This document shows positions 53,084 through 61,277 of a stretch of DNA of 64,000 nucleotides, piece by piece; the first letter of the stretch is position 1, and each line of letters begins with the position of its first letter. This DNA is from Kocuria sp. TGY1127_2 (GTDB lineage: Bacteria > Actinomycetota > Actinomycetes > Actinomycetales > Micrococcaceae): the NCBI RefSeq assembly GCF_013394385.1, contig NZ_AP022834.1, positions 372,001-436,000 of the forward strand, written 5' to 3'. Below the pieces are notes generated by a model. That model made no database searches. It was not told the DNA's origin and saw nothing but the letters and a program-made list of their open reading frames with translations. Made by a program: the position numbers and the translations under genes.

Positions 53084-54298
53084 ATGTCACAAACCAGTAC
53101 CCAACGCAAGGCCGTCGCCATGGAAAGGGCGGAGGAGAACACGTCTCCGGGACGTAACGGCCGGCGTCGCGCGACGTTCAACCGCCTTCCCGTTACAGGG
53201 CTTCGGAAGCTGACCTCGGAGTCGGTCGAGGTGGCCTTCGGGGTTCCGGAAGAGCTCGAGAATGATTACGACTATCTTCCAGGGCAATACGTAGCCCTAC
53301 GTGCTCAGATCGGCGGACAGGAAGTGCGTCGATCGTACTCGATCTGCGCCGAGCCTCGTCCGGGAGAGATTCGCGTCGCCATCAAGAAGGACGTGGGCGG
53401 GATCTTCTCGACGTGGGCCAATGAAGAATTGGCGGTCGGGGATGAGCTCGACGTCATGAATCCTCAGGGAGCCTTCACATCTAAAACCCGGTTGACCTCG
53501 ATGAACCATCCGGAGGACTTGGCCCGTGAGGAAGTGCGCCGGGACAAGAGTGCTCACGTCGTGGCGATTGCCGCGGGTTCGGGCATTACGCCGATCATGG
53601 CGATCGCCCGATCGCTCATGAAGGCCTCGCCGACCACGAGCATCGACGTCGTCTATGCCAACAGATCCGCGATGGACGTGATGTTCGCCGAGGAGCTGGG
53701 GGACCTGAAGGATAAGTTTCCGTCACGGCTGGCTCTCCATCACGTGCTATCCCGAGAGCAGCGCATTTCACCGTTGATGTCCGGTCGCATTGACCCGGAG
53801 AAGCTCGACGAACTCCTGGATCGGGTTCTGCAGGTCGAGACCGTCAACGAATGGTTCTTGTGTGGGCCGTTCGAGCTGGTGCAGTTGTGCAGGGACGCGC
53901 TGAAAGAACGAGGCGTCCCGGAGGACAAGGTGCGGTTCGAATTGTTCAGTACGGGGAAACCGGAGAAACCCGCGGGACAGCAGGGCCGGGAGGTCGCCGT
54001 CGACCCCGAGGGCGAAAATTTCCAGATCAGCTTCACTTTGGATGGCAACTCCGGAAAGGTGGACACGCCCAAGTCGGCCAACGAGACTGTCCTGAATGCC
54101 GCTTTGCGTGTTCGGCCCGATGTGCCGTTCGCATGTGCAGGTGGCGTGTGTGGAACATGCCGGGCCAAGGTGGTTTCCGGCGACTTTACGATGGAAGAGA
54201 ACTTTGCGCTGGAGAAGGACGAAGTCGAATCGGGCTACGTTCTGACCTGCCAAACACGGCCGACCTCCGACAGTCTGGAAGTTGACTTCGACGCGTAA
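53084..54298 (+). CDS. paaE: Phenylacetyl-CoA epoxidase reductase PaaE
   Basis: Delivers electrons from NADPH to the PaaABC epoxidase (404 aa). The FAD-binding ferredoxin-reductase module comes first (QEVRRSYSICAEP for FAD and AAGSGITPIMAIARSLM for NADPH). A plant-type 2Fe-2S domain follows, with cysteines in CAGGVCGTC and LTCQTRP. The ATG is one base after the paaD stop. The domain order is that of PaaE and unlike BenC types. Confidence 0.95.
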   Translation: MSQTSTQRKAVAMERAEENTSPGRNGRRRATFNRLPVTGLRKLTSESVEVAFGVPEELENDYDYLPGQYVALRAQIGGQEVRRSYSICAEPRPGEIRVAIKKDVGGIFSTWANEELAVGDELDVMNPQGAFTSKTRLTSMNHPEDLAREEVRRDKSAHVVAIAAGSGITPIMAIARSLMKASPTTSIDVVYANRSAMDVMFAEELGDLKDKFPSRLALHHVLSREQRISPLMSGRIDPEKLDELLDRVLQVETVNEWFLCGPFELVQLCRDALKERGVPEDKVRFELFSTGKPEKPAGQQGREVAVDPEGENFQISFTLDGNSGKVDTPKSANETVLNAALRVRPDVPFACAGGVCGTCRAKVVSGDFTMEENFALEKDEVESGYVLTCQTRPTSDSLEVDFDA

Positions 54299-54331
54299 CC
54301 GCTGGAGTGCGCGAGGAAAGGAATCCCGATC

Positions 54332-55102
54332 ATGATTGATCTGACCATCTCCGACGACATCGCCGAGATAGTGCTCGACGCACCGAAGAAGCTCAATGCA
54401 CTGAATTCCGAAGACCTTGCCGAACTGTCGGAGGCCTACCGCACGGCAGAGAATGCGGGAGTCCGGGCGCTGGTTCTGAGGGGTGAAGGACGGGGTTTCT
54501 GCGCCGGCCGCGACATCTCCGGGGTCGATCCGGCCCACGATGACGTCGAAGGGTATCTCGGGAATCGGGCCACGGCCTTGTTTCGGCAAATTTCTGCATT
54601 CTCGGCTCCGACCTTCGCCGCGGTCCACGGGGCGTGTCTGGGGGTCGGGCTGGGCCTGGCGATCGCGAGCGACGTCGTCTACGTGGCCGAGGACGCCAAG
54701 ATCGGTTCCCCCTTCGCGAATCTTGGGGCAACGTTGGACTCGGGTGGCCACGCACTGTTCTACGAGCGGTTGGGCGCGCACCGGACCCTCGACCTGATTT
54801 ACACGGGCGAGATGATGAGTGGCTCCGAAGCGGTCACCGCAGGGCTGTTTTCCCGGTCCGTACCGGCGGACGACGTGCTCGATTTTACGATGCAGAGGGT
54901 GCGAAAAGTGGCCCAAGGGGCGACCCAAGCATATTTGGTCTCGAAATCACTGATCAGTCAACTGCGCGACGAACGGGCTGGACTGTGGGAGTCCATGGCC
55001 GCCGAATCCGCCGAACAGGCACGGCTCTGCTCGACGGATGATTACGCGGAGGGTTTCACGGCGTTCCAGGAAAAGCGCAAACCGAACTTCCGAGGCCAAT
55101 AG
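54332..55102 (+). CDS. paaG: Enoyl-CoA hydratase/isomerase, probable PaaG or PaaB-type
   Basis: A crotonase-fold protein (256 aa). The two oxyanion motifs are FCAGRDISGVD and AAVHGACLGVGLGLAIASD. The Asp in GATLDSGG resembles the aspartate used by PaaG to isomerise epoxyphenylacetyl-CoA to oxepin-CoA. It ends the paaABCDE transcript with a 33-base gap and a hairpin after it. Without PaaG elsewhere in the window this is the natural candidate. Confidence 0.88.
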   Translation: MIDLTISDDIAEIVLDAPKKLNALNSEDLAELSEAYRTAENAGVRALVLRGEGRGFCAGRDISGVDPAHDDVEGYLGNRATALFRQISAFSAPTFAAVHGACLGVGLGLAIASDVVYVAEDAKIGSPFANLGATLDSGGHALFYERLGAHRTLDLIYTGEMMSGSEAVTAGLFSRSVPADDVLDFTMQRVRKVAQGATQAYLVSKSLISQLRDERAGLWESMAAESAEQARLCSTDDYAEGFTAFQEKRKPNFRGQ

Positions 55103-55132
55103 CCGTATCAACCCCTACTTTTGATCCAGGCC

Positions 55133-55169
55133 CATATTGCCCGTTTTCTTTGCGAAAGCGGGCAATATG
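55133..55169 (+). terminator. Terminator after the paa operon
   Basis: CATATTGCCCG (55133-55143) pairs perfectly with 55159-55169; the inner TTTC/GAAA can pair too. There is no T run, so it may instead be a stabilising hairpin. Confidence 0.6.
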
Positions 55170-55279
55170 TCTGATGTGGCTGGATTGGGGTACGGACGCG
55201 GTTCCACGTAACACTGCGAAAAGCGGGTAACAGAAGCTCACAGGATGGCTGCGAACCAGGTGCTTGCATACGCTCGGAT

Positions 55280-55370
55280 GGAGAAGATCAAGAGTCCCAA
55301 CGATCAAGCTCTGGCTGGTTGGGCGGCAACCCTCTCCCGTAGCGGGGTGCCCCAGATGATGATCTGGCAC
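55280..55370 (+). promoter_or_regulatory. SAM-IV riboswitch
   Basis: The sequence follows the SAM-IV layout found in Actinobacteria: P1 AGATC (55285-55289) with GATCT (55361-55365), GAGTCCCAACGATCAAGC, then GGCTGGTTGGG, the invariant GCGGCAACCC, and GCGGGGTGCCCC before P1 closes. It sits 160 bases upstream of a sulfur-type flavin monooxygenase gene. S-adenosylmethionine binding would lower expression of that gene when sulfur is plentiful. A 61-codon open frame over the same bases is not a gene. Confidence 0.88.
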
Positions 55371-55440
55371 CGTCGGCATTGCGACCGGCGGACATGCAAG
55401 TACGGCGCGAGAATCGGCGCCACCGCGTGAATGTTTGCGC

Positions 55441-55466
55441 CGCTTCTCGTTACCGGGACAGAAGCG
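55441..55466 (+). promoter_or_regulatory. Leader hairpin between SAM-IV and the monooxygenase
   Basis: CGCTTCT (55441-55447) pairs with AGAAGCG (55460-55466) around a 12-base loop, about 47 bases before the ribosome site AAGGAAT. It may be part of the expression platform. Confidence 0.4.
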
Positions 55467-55524
55467 CAAGGCTCGGGCGCGCGGAGACCTGTTGGAGTCC
55501 CTCCATGCACCGAAAGGAATCCCG

Positions 55525-56961
55525 ATGTCGGAAAAGAAGCGCATCGCCATCAACGCCTTTGATATGACGTGCGTGGGTCATCAGAGCTTTGATCTGTGGC
55601 GCCACCCTCGCTCGCGTGCCACTGAGTACAACACCATCGAATACTGGACAGACCTCGCCAAAACCCTAGAGAAAGGGTTGTTCGACGGGGTCTTCCTGGC
55701 CGACGTCGTGGGCATCTACGACGTCTACAAGAACTCCGCGGCACCTTCGATCCGCGGCGGTGCACAGGTACCGGTCAACGATCCGTTCATGCAGATTTCA
55801 GCGATGGCGGCCGTGACCGAAAACCTCGGTTTCGGCGTGACCAGCGCCGTGACCTACGAGCAGCCCTATACTCTCGCCCGGAAATACGCGACGCTCGACC
55901 ACCTGACCAAAGGGCGCGTCGGATTCAACGTGGTGACCTCGTACCTCCCCTCTGCGGCCGAGAATCAGGGACTGCCGCGCCAAATCGAGCATGACAAGCG
56001 CTACGAGATCGCCGACGAGTTCCTCGACGTCTGCTACAAACTGTGGGAAGGATCCTGGGAGGACGACGCCGTGGTCAAGGATCGAGAGTCCGGCGTCTAC
56101 GCGGACCCGGCTAAGGTCCATCCGATTCGACACCAGGGCAAATACTTCACCGTCCCGGGCGCCGGTCTGACCGAGCCTTCCCGTCAGCGCACACCGGTGA
56201 TCTTTCAGGCAGGGGCTTCGTCGCGGGGGCAGGCTTTTGCGGGCAAGCACGCCGAAGCCGTGTTCGTCGGGGGCCTTCGACCGGACCTCACCCGATTCAT
56301 GACGGACAAGATTCGAGACGAGGCAGAGAAGACCGGTCGTCAGCGCGATGACGTCAAGATCTTCGCAATGCTCTCGGTCATCGTGGACGAGACCGACGAA
56401 AAGGCCCAGGCAAAGTACGAGGAGTACTTGAAGTATGTTTCGACCGAGACTTCTCAGGCGATCATTGGCGGTTGGTCAGGAGTGGACCTTTCCCAATTCG
56501 GCGAGGATGAGGTGCTCAACTACATCAAGACCGACTCGATCCAGTCCTTCCTCACGCCATTTACTCTGCAGTCCAAGGACAAGGAATGGACCCGAGAGGA
56601 CATTGCGAAGCACTGCGCGATTGGCGGCATGGGCGATGTGATCATCGGCGGCCCGGAAAAGGTTGCGGACGAGCTCGAACGCTGGATCGATGAAGGAGGG
56701 CTGGACGGTATCAATCTCGCGTACCACGTCTCTCCGGGTTCATTCGAAGACTTCGTGGAGTTCGTTGTTCCCGAGCTGCAGAAGCGCGGGCGCTACCGCA
56801 CCTCGTACGAAGGCTCGACATTCCGGGAGAACCTCTTCGGTCAGGGGCAGGTTTCCATCGACGAGAACCACCCTGCGGCGGCATACAAGGGTGCGTACGT
56901 GGGTCAGCCGTCCACGGAGGACACCCCGGCGCGTCCCGGCGAGGAAGATGACGCCGCCTAG
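55525..56961 (+). CDS. LLM-class flavin monooxygenase, DszA/NtaA/SnaA family
   Basis: A reduced-flavin-dependent monooxygenase (478 aa) of the bacterial luciferase-like fold. The NtaA/DszA-group sequence is clear: DLWRHPRSRATEYNTIEYWTDLAKTLEKGLFDGVFLAD, then GFNVVTSYLPSAAENQG and PVIFQAGASSRGQAFAGKHAEAVFV. Members attack organosulfur compounds (dibenzothiophene sulfone, dimethyl sulfide) or nitrilotriacetate. The SAM-IV riboswitch upstream favours an organosulfur substrate used as a sulfur source. It needs a flavin reductase, which is not next to it. The C-terminal ~30 residues are acidic and poorly conserved. Confidence 0.9.
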   Translation: MSEKKRIAINAFDMTCVGHQSFDLWRHPRSRATEYNTIEYWTDLAKTLEKGLFDGVFLADVVGIYDVYKNSAAPSIRGGAQVPVNDPFMQISAMAAVTENLGFGVTSAVTYEQPYTLARKYATLDHLTKGRVGFNVVTSYLPSAAENQGLPRQIEHDKRYEIADEFLDVCYKLWEGSWEDDAVVKDRESGVYADPAKVHPIRHQGKYFTVPGAGLTEPSRQRTPVIFQAGASSRGQAFAGKHAEAVFVGGLRPDLTRFMTDKIRDEAEKTGRQRDDVKIFAMLSVIVDETDEKAQAKYEEYLKYVSTETSQAIIGGWSGVDLSQFGEDEVLNYIKTDSIQSFLTPFTLQSKDKEWTREDIAKHCAIGGMGDVIIGGPEKVADELERWIDEGGLDGINLAYHVSPGSFEDFVEFVVPELQKRGRYRTSYEGSTFRENLFGQGQVSIDENHPAAAYKGAYVGQPSTEDTPARPGEEDDAA

Positions 56962-57003
56962 AGTCGGCGGTCCGAGAAAAGGCGACTTCCACGAGCTCCA
57001 CGA

Positions 57004-57065
57004 ACGACGGCGCCGCGTGAAAAAAGATGGTCCACGAGGCTGTCATTTTCACGCGGCGCCGTCGT
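57004..57065. repeat. Perfect 20-bp inverted repeat
   Basis: ACGACGGCGCCGCGTGAAAA (57004-57023) is exactly repeated in inverted form at 57046-57065, with a 22-base loop. It follows the monooxygenase stop by 42 bases and could terminate transcription, but the long loop is unusual. Confidence 0.6.
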
Positions 57066-57120
57066 GCGCCCATCGCCTACTTATATAGTAAGGCGAACCT
57101 TTGAGAGCAACGCCACAAAA

Positions 57121-57163
57121 TTTGCAGTTGTGCACTGTTTGCAGAACTGCATAAACTGCATGA
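57121..57163. promoter_or_regulatory. AACTGCA repeats at the TetR-efflux promoter
   Basis: TTTGCAG occurs at 57121 and 57138. AACTGCAT occurs at 57145 and 57154, and its inverse TGCAGTT at 57123. TAAACT (57152-57157) ends six bases before the GTG start of the TetR gene, suggesting a leaderless, self-repressed promoter. Confidence 0.5.
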
Positions 57164-57814
57164 GTGCAAACCACTGAACCATCCCTCCGAGAACGTCGCC
57201 GCGCGCGGACGTGGGACTCGATCCACGAGGCCGCGCGTGAGCTCGCGTCCGAGCGGGGGATCAAGCAGACCACGGCGGAGTTGATTGCAGAAAAGGCCGG
57301 CGTCTCGCCGCGTACGTTCTTCAATTACTTCGCAACCAAGGAGGATGCCGTCATCGGATTGCGTCCTCCGCAAATGACCCAGGAAATACTCGGTAGCGTT
57401 CAAGCGAGCGACTCCGGTGGTCTTCTCGCACAGGCCGCCCAGCTTTTGGCTCGTGTCATGTACGATTCCTTCGCAGGTGACCTCAAGGAGGTCATGGGCC
57501 AACTCGTCGAAGACGGGGAGTACATGCGTCAACGCATGAAAATCCACATGCTTCGTTGCGAGCAGGAGCTCAAGGATTTCTTGCTGAGAATGGACTGGTC
57601 GGTCTATCAAGAGACCGGACAGTTCGTGCCTCGCGAGGACGAGAACAGCGACCCGGCGCCGGAGCAGGAAGAGCGCATTCGCGCGATCATCCTCATGGCC
57701 ACCGCGGTTCTCCGATACGTCGACTACGGCGCACGGTCTTCCCGGGAAGAATTTGCCGCATCCATCAACCGCACAGTGAATCTGTTCTCCACCATCGTCA
57801 AGGAGCCCCGTTGA
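57164..57814 (+). CDS. TetR family transcriptional regulator (efflux operon)
   Basis: A 216-residue repressor. The HTH region is QTTAELIAEKAGVSPRTFFNYFATKEDAV. The C-terminal half is helical and typical of multidrug-binding regulators. It shares a TTGA overlap with the following DHA2 efflux gene, so it probably represses its own operon in response to the exported compound. Confidence 0.88.
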   Translation: MQTTEPSLRERRRARTWDSIHEAARELASERGIKQTTAELIAEKAGVSPRTFFNYFATKEDAVIGLRPPQMTQEILGSVQASDSGGLLAQAAQLLARVMYDSFAGDLKEVMGQLVEDGEYMRQRMKIHMLRCEQELKDFLLRMDWSVYQETGQFVPREDENSDPAPEQEERIRAIILMATAVLRYVDYGARSSREEFAASINRTVNLFSTIVKEPR

Positions 57815-59664
57815 GTACCACCTACACACCGCGTCACGCCCCAGGGGGTGGCACGACCGACTCCGGAGCCGCAGACGGCGGGTCCGCATCGCCCCAGACG
57901 GGGACATTGAGTTCTGCGCATTCTGCGGAGAAGGAAGGGTTCGGCCGACCCACCCCGAACACCAATATCCCCTTGCTCTTCATCGGCCTGATGATCATCA
58001 TGCTGATGTCGTCGCTGAACCAGACCGTTCTCTCTCCGTCCTTGCCGACCATCGTCGGCGAGCTCAACGGCGTCGAGCACATGAGCTGGGTCATCACAGC
58101 GTTCATTATGGTCTCGACCATCATGATGCCGGCCTACGGAAAACTGGGCGACCTCTGGGGGCGCAAGCCTCTGCTGATTTTTGCAATCCTCGCCTTCGCA
58201 GCCGGTTCGATAACTGGCGCTGTCGCCCAAAATATGACGACCCTCATCATTGCTCGTGGCCTGCAGGGCCTCGGCGGCGGCGGGTTGATGATCCTCTCGC
58301 AGTCCGTGATTGCGGACGTCATCCCCGCGCGTGAGCGCGGTAAGTACATGGGCGCCCTCATGGGTGTTTTCGCGTTCTCATCCGTTGCCGGCCCGCTGCT
58401 CGGTGGTTGGTTGACCGAAGGGCCCGGTTGGCGTTGGGCCTTCTGGATGAATATTCCGCTCGGAGTCCTCGCGCTCGCGGCAACCATTTTCCTCATCCCG
58501 CACACCAATAAGGCTGTGGACCAGCAACGTCGAAAGATTGACGTGTTCGGCATGATGTTCCTTGGTGCGGCAACCGCTTGTCTGGTCCTGGCGATGACCT
58601 GGGGCGGCAACCAGTACGACTGGAATTCGCCGACCATTATCGGTCTGCTGATCGCCGTCGTCGTCTGCGTGGCAATCTTCATTCCGATCGAGTCCAAGGT
58701 GACCGAGCCGGTCATGCCGCTCGCGTTGTTCAAGGACCGCAACTTCAACCTGACCACCATCGCCAACCTGTGCATGGGCATCGGTATGTTCGGTGCCGTC
58801 GGCTACATGCCGACGTACATGCAGATGGTTCTCGGCGTGGATGCGACCGAAGCCGGTCTGCTCATGATTCCGATGATGGGCATGCTGCTCATTACGTCGA
58901 TCTCCGTCGGCTTCATCGTTTCGAAAATCGGCCGCTACAAGGCCTTCACCGTCGTGGGCTCGGTTCTGCTGGCTCTTGGTCTCTTCCTCTTGTCCCACCT
59001 CGAGGTTGATACCCCGGCCTACATCATCTGCATCTTCCTGGCCGTGATCGGTTTGGGCTTGGGTATGTCCATGCAGCTGCTGACGCTCATCGTGCAGAAC
59101 TCGTTCCCGATCAGCATGGTCGGCACTGCGACGGCGTCCAACAACTTCTTCCGCCAGGTCGGTGCGACCATGGGTTCGGCCTTGGTGGGCGGCCTGTTCA
59201 CTTCGCGCCTGAAGACGTTCCTCGAGGACCGCATGCCTCCACAGGCGATGTCCGCTACCGGAAGTGGTGGGTCCAACTCGCTGACCCCGGCGCTCGTCAG
59301 CGGCCTTCCGGAGCCGATCAAGGGAATCGTCGTGGGAGCGTACAACGACGCCCTCGTCCCGATCTTCTTGTGGATCGCTCCGCTCGGTATTCTTGCGGCT
59401 CTCGTCCTCTTGTTCATCCGCGAGAAGGCACTGGCAACCAGCGTCTCCGACTCCGGAAAAACCGAGGACGTCAAGGCCGAGGGTTCCTCCGAGGGAGCTT
59501 CGCACGAGGGTGAGACCGAGTCGTCGGCTCCGCGCCACGTTGCTTCATCCGGCAACAGTGATGGTGCGGAATCGAGGGCAGGTTCGGAAGATGAGGTTCG
59601 CCCTCGGACCGGTGAATTTCCCCTTCCGGAAACAGGTTCGATGATGAATATCCACCGAAAGTAA
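57811..59664 (+). CDS. DHA2-family MFS exporter (14-TM, EmrB/QacA type)
   Basis: A drug:proton antiporter (617 aa). Family motifs are LNQTVLSPSLPTIVGEL in TM1, GKLGDLWGRKPLL in loop 2-3, RGLQGLGGGGLMILSQSVIADVIPARERG and GVFAFSSVAGPLLGGWLTEGPGWRWAFWMN. The ~45-residue N-terminal tail and ~75-residue C-terminal tail are Ser/Glu-rich and longer than usual. It starts with a TTG at 57811 overlapping the TetR stop, after AAGGAG. Substrates are unknown. Confidence 0.9.
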   Translation: MSTTYTPRHAPGGGTTDSGAADGGSASPQTGTLSSAHSAEKEGFGRPTPNTNIPLLFIGLMIIMLMSSLNQTVLSPSLPTIVGELNGVEHMSWVITAFIMVSTIMMPAYGKLGDLWGRKPLLIFAILAFAAGSITGAVAQNMTTLIIARGLQGLGGGGLMILSQSVIADVIPARERGKYMGALMGVFAFSSVAGPLLGGWLTEGPGWRWAFWMNIPLGVLALAATIFLIPHTNKAVDQQRRKIDVFGMMFLGAATACLVLAMTWGGNQYDWNSPTIIGLLIAVVVCVAIFIPIESKVTEPVMPLALFKDRNFNLTTIANLCMGIGMFGAVGYMPTYMQMVLGVDATEAGLLMIPMMGMLLITSISVGFIVSKIGRYKAFTVVGSVLLALGLFLLSHLEVDTPAYIICIFLAVIGLGLGMSMQLLTLIVQNSFPISMVGTATASNNFFRQVGATMGSALVGGLFTSRLKTFLEDRMPPQAMSATGSGGSNSLTPALVSGLPEPIKGIVVGAYNDALVPIFLWIAPLGILAALVLLFIREKALATSVSDSGKTEDVKAEGSSEGASHEGETESSAPRHVASSGNSDGAESRAGSEDEVRPRTGEFPLPETGSMMNIHRK

Positions 59665-59713
59665 CTCGGCTGTCTGTACGCCCGGGATCGCACCTCGGGC
59701 CTTGGGCTCCATG

Positions 59714-59764
59714 ACGACGCCGCCCGCCCACCATCCTTGAGGGATGGTGGGCGGGCGGCGTCGT
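59714..59764. terminator. Strong bidirectional terminator
   Basis: A perfect 23-bp GC-rich stem (59714-59736 with 59742-59764) closes on a five-base loop, between the convergent efflux and heme oxygenase genes. Confidence 0.85.
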
Positions 59765-59784
59765 ACGTTAAGGAGAGATCGAGG

Positions 59785-60486
59785 CTAGATTGTGGTACCT
59801 GCGCGCTCGCGGTGGGCCGCCAGGTCATCGAAGACGCGGGCGTTCAGATCGAAGCCCAGGACCGCTTCATCGAGAAAGGCTTGGTGCTGTTCCTCGGACA
59901 TGGGCGCCTCGTCCAGGAGGGTGCGGTACTGGTCCTTGAAGATCTTGGGCTTGGGGAGCTCCTCGAAGCGATACATGCTCAATCCCTCACTGGACACGCC
60001 GTAGTGGCGCTCCATGAGCGCGGCAACCGCTTGCCCGCCGGAAAGATCGCCCAAGTACCGCAAGTAATGATGAGCCAGGAAACGCTCGGGCGATGCTGCG
60101 GTCTGCCTGATTCGTTCCACGTAATCGTTCGTCGAGGTTAGGCAAGGGGTCATCGCGTCACCCGGCTTTCGTAACTGCCGAAGGTCGTGTCGGATCAATG
60201 CGAGGCGGTCCAGCCCTGGTTGGTTGAAAGGGCGAGTCAGCTCGTCGTCGAGCTGGCGGAAGCGGTGGGCGACTGACTCGAGGGCCTCGTAGATGTACTC
60301 GTACTGCGTGAGGAGTTGGGTATAGGCCGCAGCATCCAGACTCCCTTCCATGAGATCTGACATGAAGGTCGAGTGCTCGGCCTTGGAATGCCTTTCCGCG
60401 GTACGGGCGCGAACAACCGCCGAAAATCTGGTGTCTTCGTTCGGCGCGTCATCGGGGTTCGGAGGGGTGTAAGGCGCTGATTTCAA
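59785..60486 (-). CDS. hmuO: Biliverdin-producing heme oxygenase
   Basis: Degrades heme to biliverdin, CO and iron, giving the cell access to heme iron (233 aa). The proximal His lies in RTAERHSKAEHSTFMSDL. The distal helix motif is YLRYLGDLSGGQAVA. The tail contains FDLNARVFDDLA. The start is a TTG at 60486, six bases after GGAG; earlier in-frame starts would cross the operators. The relic of a heme-transporter ATPase is divergent from it, so a heme-uptake locus once stood here. Confidence 0.93.
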   Translation of the reverse strand: MKSAPYTPPNPDDAPNEDTRFSAVVRARTAERHSKAEHSTFMSDLMEGSLDAAAYTQLLTQYEYIYEALESVAHRFRQLDDELTRPFNQPGLDRLALIRHDLRQLRKPGDAMTPCLTSTNDYVERIRQTAASPERFLAHHYLRYLGDLSGGQAVAALMERHYGVSSEGLSMYRFEELPKPKIFKDQYRTLLDEAPMSEEQHQAFLDEAVLGFDLNARVFDDLAAHRERAGTTI

Positions 60487-60508
60487 GGGGGTCTCCGTGT
60501 ATCGAGAT

Positions 60509-60551
60509 GCTGACAAAGTGTCAGCAACATGGTGGTGACATCTTGTCACCA
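60509..60551. promoter_or_regulatory. Two tandem perfect operators upstream of hmuO
   Basis: GCTGACA-AAG-TGTCAGC (60509-60525) and TGGTGACA-TCT-TGTCACCA (60533-60551) are perfect inverted repeats with the same TGACA-N3-TGTCA core, 25 bases apart centre to centre. They lie between an AT-rich possible promoter and the hmuO start, as expected for a TetR repressor. Confidence 0.75.
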
Positions 60552-60586
60552 AATTATTTCGACCGCAACAAGGTTCGTCTTGACTA

Positions 60587-60822
60587 AAGCGGCCGTGGTT
60601 CTGCATGATCTCGACGTCGCCGCGGCTCATGCCGGCCGAGTTGTCCTGTTCCGTCAGGGTCGGGTAATGGCGCCGGGGCACCCTGAGGAGGTTGTGACGA
60701 CCGAGCGCTTGGCCGACGCCCACGGCTGGGCGCTGGGGGCCTGCCCCCCCCCCCATTCGCGGACCGGCAAGACTCTTCGTTGCCCCGGAGTGGCAAGGGC
60801 ATTTGTAGACAGCTCAGCGTGA
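60587..60822 (+). pseudogene. 3' fragment of hmuV-like heme ABC transporter ATPase
   Basis: The frame reads AAVVLHDLDVAAAHAGRVVLFRQGRVMAPGHPEEVVTTERLADAHGW, which is the H-loop and C-terminal end of an iron-chelate/heme ABC ATPase. The Walker A, signature and Walker B parts are absent. A run of 11 C (60744-60754) lies inside the reading frame near the end, after which SRTGKTL still resembles the family's C-terminus. It is probably a deletion relic of the heme-uptake operon. Confidence 0.75.
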
Positions 60823-60855
60823 AAAGTAACGCAGAACACAGTGGGCGGTACTACC

Positions 60856-61203
60856 ATGGAACTCATGATCTTCAAGGCGGTCGGGGAGACGCGGCCATAC
60901 CCCGCGCATCCGTTCAAGAGCCAGAAGGAGTGGGGCATGCTCGCCCCGCGGCAGGTGAGGCTCGATCAGCTGATCACCACGCAGAGGATGCTCGACCTTT
61001 CGACCCTCTTCGGGGAGGATTCCACCTTTTATGGGGACATATTCCCTCATGTCGTCAAATGGGAGGGCCGGATGTACCTCGAAGAAGGGGTGCACCGTGC
61101 CTTGCGAACAGCTTTGCAGCATCGCCCCGTGATGTATGCTCGCATCCTCGACCTGGACGCAGAGGCCGTCGACCCGGAAGAAAATCACAAGTGGGAAAGC
61201 TGA
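60856..61203 (+). CDS. Conserved actinobacterial small protein, ParB-like motif, unknown function
   Basis: A 115-residue protein starting MELMIFKAVGETRPYPAHPF. It resembles a small conserved protein found in related actinobacteria, but I cannot give it a function. The C-terminal stretch WEGRMYLEEGVHRALRTALQ resembles the G-x-HR-x-x-A loop of ParB/sulfiredoxin-like domains. No ribosome site is strong. It may be co-transcribed with the TetR gene 74 bases downstream. Confidence 0.65.
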   Translation: MELMIFKAVGETRPYPAHPFKSQKEWGMLAPRQVRLDQLITTQRMLDLSTLFGEDSTFYGDIFPHVVKWEGRMYLEEGVHRALRTALQHRPVMYARILDLDAEAVDPEENHKWES

Positions 61204-61252
61204 ATGCCGCCTGGCAGGTCACTGAGACATCGCCTCTCGGCTCGTTATTTAG

Positions 61253-61275
61253 TGACAACCGGTCCTATACTGTCA
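61253..61275. promoter_or_regulatory. TGACA half-sites around a TATACT -10
   Basis: TGACA (61253-61257) and TGTCA (61271-61275) are the same half-sites as in the hmuO operators but 13 bases apart. TATACT (61266-61271) lies between them and ends 6 bases before the TetR ATG, suggesting a leaderless, possibly autoregulated gene. Confidence 0.5.
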
Positions 61276-61277
61276 AT

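Noticed and set aside
55245-55430. 61-codon open reading frame on the plus strand
   Set aside because: It lies over the SAM-IV riboswitch, has no ribosome site, and its protein resembles nothing known.
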